From positions 1 through 10,521 of the forward strand of contig URJS01000079.1 of assembly GCA_900548205.1 (NCBI GenBank): DNA of 10,521 nucleotides, in the 5' to 3' direction. Under the pieces are notes generated by a model that had not been told where the DNA came from, made no database searches, and saw nothing but the letters and a program-made list of their open reading frames with translations. Each line of letters starts with the position of its first letter. Within the stretch, counting starts at the first letter, position 1. Positions 1 to 5,708 of the stretch are shown piece after piece. The stretch comes from an uncultured Roseburia sp. (lineage in GTDB: Bacteria > Bacillota > Clostridia > Lachnospirales > Lachnospiraceae). A program made the translations under genes and the position numbers.

Positions 1-11
1 TGTCATAAAAA

Positions 12-39
12 CACACTTCGTGTGCGATGCGCATTTTTT
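12..39 (+). terminator. Possible weak terminator of an upstream gene
   Basis: Two short, mutually exclusive hairpins lie at the window edge: CACAC-TTC-GTGTG (12-24) and TGCG-ATG-CGCA (23-33). Six T residues (34-39) follow the second. This could be the end of a transcript entering from the left, but the stems are only 4-5 bp and no upstream gene is visible. The rest of 1-188 is AT-rich and holds no ORF with a credible start. Confidence 0.3.
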
Positions 40-188
40 GATCCGGCAGATGTATATAGGATAAGCGCATTGTTTGTCAGGGAACAGAGCACAGCGTGGG
101 TGTTTTCCTGTGAGATTTTATATGGATAAGTTATACTAATAAATAAAAAAATGTAAAGAGAAAAAATAATAAAATAAAGGCAAAGAGA

Positions 189-218
189 TTGACTTTGCAA
201 AAGGGACTGTATTATAAT
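189..218 (+). promoter_or_regulatory. Promoter of the purC-purB operon
   Basis: A sigma-A type promoter is visible: TTGACT at 189-194, an 18-nt spacer, and a perfect TATAAT at 213-218, putting the transcript start near 225. The -35 box coincides with an in-frame TTG that could be mistaken for an upstream purC start, so the promoter argues against the longer reading frame. Confidence 0.75.
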
Positions 219-226
219 TTTAACGA

Positions 227-256
227 CCAATCATTGAATTATTGGTGGATAACACC
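227..256 (+). promoter_or_regulatory. Hairpins in the purC leader
   Basis: The predicted 48-nt leader begins with an imperfect inverted repeat, CCAATCAT at 227-234 and ATTATTGG at 238-245 (7 of 8 pairs). A second small hairpin, GGTG/CACC, lies at 244-256. They sit between the transcript start and the ribosome site and could be an operator or an RNA element. I do not see the conserved core of a purine riboswitch, nor a clear PurBox. Confidence 0.35.
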
Positions 257-272
257 GGAAAAGAGGATGAAT

Positions 273-1148
273 ATGCAGGAATACAGACCATTTAAAGAGG
301 GAAAAGTACGCGAGATATATGACAACGGAGATAGCCTGATCATGGTTGCGACAGACAGAATCTCTGCGTTTGACCATATTTTAAAAAATGAGATTACAAA
401 AAAAGGTGCGATCTTGACGCAGATGTCAAGATTTTGGTTTGATTTTACGAAAGACATTGTACCAAACCATATGATTTCCGTAGATGTGAAGGATATGCCG
501 GAGTTTTTCAGAAATGAGAAATTTAACGGCAACAGCATGCTGTGCAGGAAGCTTGAGATGCTGCCGATCGAGTGCATTGTGCGCGGTTATATTACGGGAA
601 GCGGCTGGGCAAGCTATCAGGAGAACGGAACTGTATGCGGCATTCGTCTGCCGGAGGGGCTGGTAGAGTCCGATCAGCTGCCGGAGCCGATCTATACACC
701 GAGCACGAAGGCGGAAATTGGGCTTCATGATGAAAATATTTCCTTTGAGAAAAGTGTTGAGATCTTGGAGAAGGCTTATCCGGGGAAAGGAGCAGACTAC
801 GCAAAGCAGATTCGTGACAAGACGATTGCTCTCTACAAGAAATGCGCAGAGTATGCACTTTCTAAGGGGATCATCATCGCAGATACCAAGTTTGAGTTTG
901 GTCTGGATGAGAACGGCTGCGTAGTGCTCGGCGATGAGATGCTGACGCCGGACAGCTCCAGATTTTGGCCGCTTGCGGGCTATGAGGCAGGCAAGGGGCA
1001 GCCTTCCTTTGACAAGCAGTTTGTCAGAGACTGGTTAAAAGCAAATCCGGACAATGAGCTTTTACTGCCGGAGGAGGTTGTGACAAAGACGGTTGATAAA
1101 TACAAGGAAGCATTTGAACTTTTGACAGGAACGAAATTTGACGCATAG
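273..1148 (+). CDS. purC: Phosphoribosylaminoimidazole-succinocarboxamide synthase (SAICAR synthetase)
   Basis: PurC joins CAIR and aspartate using ATP to make SAICAR, step 7 of de novo purine synthesis in the cytoplasm. The 291-residue product has the family hallmarks: N-terminal FKEGKVREIYD, ATDRISAFDHIL (about 27-37), VRGYITGSGW (103-112), IADTKFEFG (202-210) and LGDEMLTPDSSRFW (219-232). The length fits the longer SAICAR synthetase type rather than the roughly 235-residue short bacterial type. I chose ATG 273 because AGAGG at 262-266 sits 6 nt before it; ATG 267 (two residues longer) lies directly against that site. An in-frame TTG at 189 lies inside the promoter and is unlikely. It is followed after 22 nt by purB with no terminator between, so the two are co-transcribed. 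Confidence 0.96.
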   Translation: MQEYRPFKEGKVREIYDNGDSLIMVATDRISAFDHILKNEITKKGAILTQMSRFWFDFTKDIVPNHMISVDVKDMPEFFRNEKFNGNSMLCRKLEMLPIECIVRGYITGSGWASYQENGTVCGIRLPEGLVESDQLPEPIYTPSTKAEIGLHDENISFEKSVEILEKAYPGKGADYAKQIRDKTIALYKKCAEYALSKGIIIADTKFEFGLDENGCVVLGDEMLTPDSSRFWPLAGYEAGKGQPSFDKQFVRDWLKANPDNELLLPEEVVTKTVDKYKEAFELLTGTKFDA

Positions 1149-1170
1149 AAACGAGCATAAGGAGAACGAT

Positions 1171-2622
1171 ATGGGTACAGACAGATATACAAGTCCGCTG
1201 TCCGAGCGCTATGCCAGCAAGGAGATGCAGTATATTTTTTCACAGGATATGAAATTTTCCACATGGAGAAAGCTCTGGATCGCGCTGGCGGAGACGGAGA
1301 TGGAGCTTGGGCTTAGTGAGAATGGGAAGCCGGTCATCACGCAGGAGCAGATTGACGAGATGAAGGCGCATATCCATGATATTAATTATGAGGTGGCAAA
1401 GGAGCGCGAGAAGCTGGTGCGTCATGATGTGATGAGTCACGTTTACGCTTATGGGCAGCAGTGTCCGAAGGCGGCCGGCATTATCCATCTGGGAGCAACC
1501 TCCTGCTATGTGGGCGATAACACGGATATTATCGTCATGCATGAGGCGTTGAAGCTGCTTCATAAAAAGCTTGTCAGTGTGATTGACAAGCTGGCAAAGT
1601 TTGCAGATACCTATAAGAGTTTGCCTACGCTGGCATTTACCCATTTCCAGCCGGCACAGCCCACAACCGTTGGAAAGCGTGCGACACTCTGGGCGCAGGA
1701 GTTTCTGATGGATCTGGAGGAGCTTGAGTATGTGATTGGTACCTTAAAGCTTCTCGGTTCAAAGGGGACTACGGGAACACAGGCGAGCTTTTTGGAATTA
1801 TTTGACGGAGATCAGGAGACGATTGATAAGATCGATCCGATGATTGCAAAAAAAATGGGGTTTGCGGAGTGTTACGCTGTTTCTGGACAGACTTATTCCA
1901 GAAAGGTGGACACACGAGTATTAAATGTATTGGCGGGGATTGCGGCAAGCGCGCACAAGCTGTCTAATGATATTCGTCTGCTTCAGCATTTAAAGGAGGT
2001 GGAGGAGCCGTTTGAAAAGAACCAGATCGGTTCTTCCGCGATGGCGTATAAGCGCAATCCGATGCGCTCGGAGCGTATTGCATCGTTGGCGCGCTATGTG
2101 ATGGTGGATGCCTTGAATCCGGCAATCACATCGGCGACACAGTGGTTTGAGCGTACGCTGGATGATTCTGCAAATAAGAGGCTTTCGATTCCGGAGGGCT
2201 TTCTGGCGATCGATGGTATTTTAGATCTTTGTCTGAATGTAGTAGATGGACTTGTCGTTTATGATAAGGTCATCACGAAGCATCTGATGGCAGAGCTTCC
2301 GTTTATGGCGACGGAAAATATTATGATGGATGCGGTGAAGAATGGCGGAAATCGTCAGGAGCTGCATGAGAAAATTCGTACGCTGTCGATGCAGGCGGGC
2401 AAGACGGTAAAGGAAGAAGGGAAGGAGAATAATCTTTTAGAGCTGATCGCGGCGGATGAGGAATTTAATCTTACCTTGGACGAGTTAAACGCAGCGATGG
2501 AGCCGGCAAAATATGTCGGGCGTGCACCGATCCAAGTAGAGAAGTTTTTGGAGAAGGTGGTAAAGCCCGTGCTTGAGGCAAATAAGGGGGAGCTTGGCGC
2601 AACGGCCGAGATCCATGTGTAG
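1171..2622 (+). CDS. purB: Adenylosuccinate lyase
   Basis: PurB removes fumarate from SAICAR (step 8 of IMP synthesis) and from adenylosuccinate (to AMP). The 483-residue protein belongs to the fumarase/aspartase superfamily: RHDVMSH (84-90), LGATSCYVGDNTD (107-119), THFQPAQ with the expected catalytic His (157-163), and the flexible signature loop GSSAMAYKRNPMRSER (287-302), whose serines are the usual catalytic base. Length and the YKRNPMRSER motif resemble the long, eukaryotic ADSL-like branch more than the shorter Bacillus-type PurB. The loop has Ala where many members have Pro. ATG 1171 is preceded by AAGGAG (1159-1164) at 6 nt spacing. It lies directly downstream of purC and before a strong terminator, so it is the last gene of the operon. 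Confidence 0.96.
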   Translation: MGTDRYTSPLSERYASKEMQYIFSQDMKFSTWRKLWIALAETEMELGLSENGKPVITQEQIDEMKAHIHDINYEVAKEREKLVRHDVMSHVYAYGQQCPKAAGIIHLGATSCYVGDNTDIIVMHEALKLLHKKLVSVIDKLAKFADTYKSLPTLAFTHFQPAQPTTVGKRATLWAQEFLMDLEELEYVIGTLKLLGSKGTTGTQASFLELFDGDQETIDKIDPMIAKKMGFAECYAVSGQTYSRKVDTRVLNVLAGIAASAHKLSNDIRLLQHLKEVEEPFEKNQIGSSAMAYKRNPMRSERIASLARYVMVDALNPAITSATQWFERTLDDSANKRLSIPEGFLAIDGILDLCLNVVDGLVVYDKVITKHLMAELPFMATENIMMDAVKNGGNRQELHEKIRTLSMQAGKTVKEEGKENNLLELIAADEEFNLTLDELNAAMEPAKYVGRAPIQVEKFLEKVVKPVLEANKGELGATAEIHV

Positions 2623-2662
2623 GATGTAGAGAAACAACGAGTGATACGATTCGCGAGCTACT

Positions 2663-2729
2663 CTTATGTCAAGAAGAAAATCGCAGCATCAAATGTAAGC
2701 GTTTGGTGCTGTGATTTTTTTGACATAAG
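2663..2729 (+). terminator. Long palindromic terminator after purB
   Basis: The core stem pairs 2677-2693 with 2702-2718, 17 bp including two G-U pairs, around an 8-nt loop, with a T run at 2715-2721. An outer pair, CTTATGTCAA (2663-2672) with TTGACATAAG (2720-2729), extends the dyad to 67 nt. It lies between convergent genes (purB and the yhfC-like gene), so it can act on purB and perhaps on the opposite strand, though the minus-strand U tract is interrupted. Confidence 0.85.
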
Positions 2730-2856
2730 AATGGATCATGAAATATGATATTATAATTCAGCTTCCCCCTCTTGTGGCCAGAAAGGGGCTTTCCGCGTGT
2801 TCCTGGATATTGCCCGTATACCGCCTGCGCGATTTTGCGGCGCAGATTTTTCAAAG
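2730..2856. other. Convergent intergenic spacer, no supported gene
   Basis: This 127-nt stretch between the purB terminator and the stop of the yhfC-like gene holds no gene I can support. It has a GC-rich part with short self-complementary runs (TGCGC/GCGCA at 2826-2844, followed by a T run at 2847-2851). Short frames exist on both strands but lack ribosome sites. It may belong to a dispersed intergenic element (see findings). Confidence 0.4.
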
Positions 2857-3660
2857 CTATTTCTCGCCAACGCTGCGGTAGACACGGCGGGCAAATACCG
2901 CACAGCCTATGGAGAGCAGTGTGATGAGCAGCTCTGTAACCAGAAGGTTGATGGCGCCAAATTGGTATAAAGCGGCAAAAATATCAAGTCCTGCGTGCAG
3001 CAGGATGGCAAGCGGAAAGAGATAAATTTTTGATTTTTCCCGTACTGCAGCAAACACAAGGATTGAGAGTGAAATGTGCAGGAGCATCGCAAAAATGCGT
3101 TCCCATACGCTCCACAGGTAAAGGGAAAAGGTGGATGCGGCAAGGTTTGCAATGACAAGCTCATATGCGTCCGCCTGCTGCTGCGGAAGCTGCTCGATCA
3201 TGACGGCAAGGGAACCGTTATTGATCATGAACGCAAGCGAGAGGTTGCTGATCATACCGACTCCAAGAAGTATTATGCACTCCATGCCGCCGTGACCGAT
3301 GCCGTAGGTAACGGCTGTTTCCCTTGCGGTGTAATTTTTAAGGAAATAGCGGAATGTGACAAAACGTCCGCATTCTTCAAAAATTCCGGCAAGAAGCGCA
3401 CCGGTGAAGGCATACGCCCATGCGTGATTTAAAATATAATCCGAGACGCTGTTTGATCCGGAAAAAAGAAAATATTTCGGGATATTTTCCAATACAAGCA
3501 CGGCAACGGTGAATGTCGCGACGCCGGCAAATGCAGGTACAATGCTGCATTTTTCTTTCATATAAGCGAAGTCTCCCGAAACGTGGCGACGGTTGCGGAT
3601 TCTCCAGATGATTAGCAGAGCAATGGGACCTAAGACCGCGATTCCCATAGAAAACAGCAT
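2857..3660 (-). CDS. YhfC-family predicted intramembrane metalloprotease, start region out of frame
   Basis: The 267-residue reading is strongly hydrophobic with about seven membrane segments and resembles the YhfC family (PF10086), distant relatives of PrsW/CAAX-type membrane proteases. Likely metal-ligand or catalytic motifs lie in membrane segments: FEECGR (94-99), YGIGHGGME (119-127), ER with LLHISLS (187-199, His195) and LLHAGLD (219-225, His222). Its role in the cell is unknown. The annotated ATG at 3660 has no ribosome site and would cut into the first membrane segment. A perfect GGAGG (3726-3730) sits 6 nt before an ATG at 3719, but that ATG is one base out of frame. With one extra base the product would gain about 20 N-terminal residues. 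It follows degV by about 42 nt on the same strand, so the two probably share a transcript. Family call confident, start not. Confidence 0.75.
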   Translation of the reverse strand: MLFSMGIAVLGPIALLIIWRIRNRRHVSGDFAYMKEKCSIVPAFAGVATFTVAVLVLENIPKYFLFSGSNSVSDYILNHAWAYAFTGALLAGIFEECGRFVTFRYFLKNYTARETAVTYGIGHGGMECIILLGVGMISNLSLAFMINNGSLAVMIEQLPQQQADAYELVIANLAASTFSLYLWSVWERIFAMLLHISLSILVFAAVREKSKIYLFPLAILLHAGLDIFAALYQFGAINLLVTELLITLLSIGCAVFARRVYRSVGEK

Positions 3661-3761
3661 ACCGGCGATTGCGCGGATGAAACATGCGCTGTGGAAGATA
3701 ATGTGAGAAGTTGATTCATAAAATACCTCCGCTTTTGGTGAAATATCTTTTTCTGCGCGGA

Positions 3762-4634
3762 TCAGCGGAAATCACCCATATAAAAAAGTGCGATCACACC
3801 AAGACCCGTATGTGCGCCGATGGTAGGTCCGACATAGTTAATAAGAAAGCTTTCATAGCCGAGGCGTTTTTTGATGAGGTCTGCGACAAGCTGTGCCTCC
3901 TCCTTGCAGTCTCCGTGAGAGATAAAAATGACGTCATTTTTATCTCTCCAGGCGCCAACCTGTTTTTCCATTGCATCGACAAGCGCAGTGAGGGATTTTT
4001 TGCGGCCGCGGACCTTTGCCAGAGGAATCAGGTGCCCCTCATTATCGACATGGAGAATTGGCTTTAAATTGATCATTGTGCCGACAAATGCGGCTGTTTT
4101 TGATACGCGTCCGCCTCGATAGAGATGAAAGAGGTCGTCCACAGTAAAATTATGTACGAGGTGAAGCTTATTTTCTTCCAGCCACGCAGCGGTTTCATCT
4201 AAGGATTTACCTTGCTCCTTTAGACAGACAGCCTTGTGGACGAGCAGTCCCTCGCCTAAAGATGCACACAGGGAGTCGACGACGATGATGCGGTGCTCGG
4301 GGTAATCCTCCAAGAGCTCATTGGCGGTGATCCGGCTGCTGTTATAGCTTCCGCTTAACCCGGAGGAAAACGAGATGTGGAGGATATCGGCATCCTGCTC
4401 ACGGATGATCTGCTCAAACAGGGCTTTTGCCTCATCAGGATTTGCCTGTGAGGTTGTCGGGAGAGAGCCGTTTCGCATATAGTCATAGAAATCCCTGACC
4501 GGAAGCGGATGTTCCCAGCTATAGGTAGTTTCGTTGAGGGTATAGGTAAGAGAAAGCATACCAATCTCATGCTCGCGGATATATTCTGCAGGCAGATCGC
4601 AGGTGGTATCGGTGGTGATAATAAAGTTTTTCAT
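3762..4634 (-). CDS. DegV family fatty-acid-binding protein
   Basis: This 290-residue protein is a DegV/EDD-fold member; in Firmicutes such proteins (FakB type) bind a fatty acid and present it to the kinase FakA. Visible hallmarks are the N-terminal IITTDTTCDLP (5-15), the TSQ motif (61-63), SFSSGLSGSY (88-97), the VVDS segment with SLGEGLLV (118-132), YRGGRVSK (172-179), and ISHGDC (238-243) near the C-terminal lobe. Length matches the family. Start: AGGAGG (4639-4644) lies 4 nt before ATG 4634. It is the first gene of a minus-strand pair with the YhfC-like gene. No FakA is in the window. Codons for about residues 230-239 form one perfect 32-bp palindrome (see findings). Family assignment is firm; the lipid bound is not known. 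Confidence 0.93.
   Translation of the reverse strand: MKNFIITTDTTCDLPAEYIREHEIGMLSLTYTLNETTYSWEHPLPVRDFYDYMRNGSLPTTSQANPDEAKALFEQIIREQDADILHISFSSGLSGSYNSSRITANELLEDYPEHRIIVVDSLCASLGEGLLVHKAVCLKEQGKSLDETAAWLEENKLHLVHNFTVDDLFHLYRGGRVSKTAAFVGTMINLKPILHVDNEGHLIPLAKVRGRKKSLTALVDAMEKQVGAWRDKNDVIFISHGDCKEEAQLVADLIKKRLGYESFLINYVGPTIGAHTGLGVIALFYMGDFR
3917..3948. repeat. Perfect 32-bp palindrome inside degV
   Basis: Bases 3917-3932 are the exact reverse complement of 3933-3948 with no loop, centred on TGACGTCA. Both strands encode the same peptide, RDKNDVIFIS, in the corresponding frame. A 16-bp perfect arm pair is far beyond chance, and it lies within a well-conserved part of the protein, just before ISHGDC. 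Confidence 0.95.
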
Positions 4635-4681
4635 GAAGCCTCCTGTTTCTAATAGAAAATTTCATTGTTTCATCTGCACTT

Positions 4682-4710
4682 ATTATAAAGGAAAGCAGAA
4701 AAAAATAAAA
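4682..4710 (-). promoter_or_regulatory. Probable promoter of the degV operon
   Basis: On the minus strand a perfect TATAAT lies at 4682-4687, giving a start near 4676 and a leader of about 41 nt before ATG 4634. The -35 region (about 4705-4710) reads TTTTAT, a poor match, so the promoter is supported mainly by its -10 box and the AT-rich upstream DNA. Confidence 0.45.
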
Positions 4711-4776
4711 GTTTAAGAACGGAAAAATTTTAAATATAAAGATTCTATAAATCAAAAATAAAATTTACAAATGGTA

Positions 4777-4805
4777 TTTACAAGTGTAAGGAATCGCATT
4801 ATAAT
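4777..4805 (+). promoter_or_regulatory. Promoter of the Tad-like operon
   Basis: TTTACA (4777-4782) and a perfect TATAAT (4800-4805) are separated by 17 nt, a near-consensus sigma-A promoter. The transcript would start near 4812 and run into the ATPase gene at 4957. It is divergent from the degV promoter; the two -10 boxes are about 115 bp apart. Confidence 0.75.
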
Positions 4806-4811
4806 ACAAAC

Positions 4812-4956
4812 ATCTTTTATCAAATATGTGGGTTTACCTATGTATCACACCTATTTTATCTGTTGAGATAAGGAGATACCGATTTGTAGGGCATATCCAT
4901 CGTTTCTGGAAGAATTTCCAAATATCCATTTTTAGAGAAGACAGAGGAAAGTATAA
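4812..4956 (+). promoter_or_regulatory. Structured 145-nt leader of the Tad-like operon
   Basis: The leader is long for this operon style and contains small hairpins: TTATCT-GTTG-AGATAA (4856-4871) and TGGAA-GAAT-TTCCA (4907-4920). I do not recognise a c-di-GMP-I (GEMM) riboswitch or another known class, and there is no T-run stem that looks like an attenuator. A regulatory role is only suggested by length and structure. Confidence 0.35.
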
Positions 4957-5490
4957 ATGAATATCGTATTTTGGGGCAAGGAGCACCAGAGCGGCACAAC
5001 AGTTCATATGCTGGCTGTGGCAGGTATGCTGCGCATTCTTTGCGGCGAGGAACGCGTGATAACCGGGCGTTTTCTGCGGAATGGGCAAAGCGAATATGCC
5101 GTAAGCGACTGTGGTGTTGGGTTAGGAGGCAGACGGCAGCATTTTTTGTGGAATGCAGATATTGCGGTTGTCAATCTAAAGGCGAAGCGCAGAAATATTG
5201 GCAGATTTTTTGACGAGGATTTTCATATCGCAAAAAATATGATGTTTTTGCTTGGCGCATGCCACAAGGAGGATGGTGTCGATGCGTCGTACCTGCATCG
5301 GATTTATCGGATCGAGCCGGAACGGGTTATTATGATTCCCTATAATGTGGCTTTTGTGGAGGCGATCGGGGCAGGAAATGGTGATGCGTTTATCAAACGC
5401 GAGCAGGCAGCGCCCACGACGCTTTTAAACGAGCAGTTTATCGGAAGTGTGCGGCAGGCAGCTGTCCGCCTGATCAACGGCTTTGTGTAA
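4957..5490 (+). CDS. TadZ/CpaE-like ATPase, short and degenerate
   Basis: The 177-residue protein resembles the MinD/ParA-like TadZ/CpaE proteins that open Tad loci in clostridia and place the pilus machine in the cell. The N-terminus FWGKEHQSGTTVH (5-17) matches a degenerate P-loop: Lys8 sits where the signature lysine of the deviant Walker A would be, but the second (KT) lysine position is Gly13. Further family-like parts are NADIAVVNL (66-74), RRNIGRFFDE (78-87), KNMMFLLG (93-100) and VIMIPYNVAFVEA (124-136), typical of the C-terminal half. It seems shorter than usual family members (well over 200 residues), with the middle between residues 45 and 65 reduced, so nucleotide hydrolysis is doubtful. 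AGAGG (4943-4947) precedes ATG 4957. It is the first gene of the operon. Family call from pattern memory, moderately sure. Confidence 0.7.
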   Translation: MNIVFWGKEHQSGTTVHMLAVAGMLRILCGEERVITGRFLRNGQSEYAVSDCGVGLGGRRQHFLWNADIAVVNLKAKRRNIGRFFDEDFHIAKNMMFLLGACHKEDGVDASYLHRIYRIEPERVIMIPYNVAFVEAIGAGNGDAFIKREQAAPTTLLNEQFIGSVRQAAVRLINGFV

Positions 5491-5535
5491 CCGGTTAAAT
5501 AAAAACAGAGAAAATATCATGATGGAGGAATTGAT

Positions 5536-5700
5536 ATGGAACAGATTATGAAGCATTATGGCAATGCAATTTTAGCAGTGATCGTATTATTGGCGTTAGG
5601 AGCAATCTTAATTGCGGCTTTGTCGGAGAATGGATATGTTGCGGCAGAGTTTAAGAATGCCCTTACCGGATTCTTTTCCAGTATGAATCAAATATCGTAG
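5536..5700 (+). CDS. Small hydrophobic Flp-like subunit (54 residues)
   Basis: A 54-residue ORF begins MEQIMKHYGNAIL, continues with one hydrophobic helix (about 11-29, rich in Ala, Leu, Ile) and ends in an amphipathic tail ending FFSSMNQIS. Size, single helix and position directly before the secretion ATPase suit a Flp-type pilin or a small membrane component of a Tad system. I see no clear prepilin peptidase site (Gly followed by Glu at +5) before the helix, so processing may differ from classical Flp pilins. GGAGG (5524-5528) sits 7 nt before ATG 5536. Its TAG stop overlaps the ribosome site of the next gene (8-nt gap), which suggests translational coupling. Easily missed by gene callers because of its size. 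Confidence 0.8.
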   Translation: MEQIMKHYGNAILAVIVLLALGAILIAALSENGYVAAEFKNALTGFFSSMNQIS

Positions 5701-5708
5701 GAGGTGTT

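Noticed and set aside
189..272. N-terminal extension of PurC from a TTG at 189
   Set aside because: The TTG is the -35 box of a good promoter and the predicted transcript starts after it; the extension does not resemble PurC, and a ribosome site fits ATG 273.
2669..2854. 61-codon minus-strand frame after the yhfC-like gene
   Set aside because: It runs through the terminator stem, has no family features and no clear ribosome site; more likely intergenic repeat DNA.
2738..2881. 47-codon + strand frame between the purB terminator and the yhfC-like gene
   Set aside because: No ribosome site, an unrecognisable peptide, and it overlaps the 3' end of the convergent gene.
3711..4067. + strand frame inside degV/yhfC containing the RDKNDVIFIS peptide
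   Set aside because: The shared peptide is only the consequence of the 32-bp palindrome; the frame is a shadow of degV with no ribosome site.
4812..4956. c-di-GMP riboswitch before the Tad-like operon
   Set aside because: I could not find the conserved GEMM core or a type II pattern; only simple hairpins are visible.
5488..5497. TAACCGGTTA palindrome at the end of the TadZ-like gene
   Set aside because: Ten bases only, overlapping a stop codon, with no T run; it could be chance.
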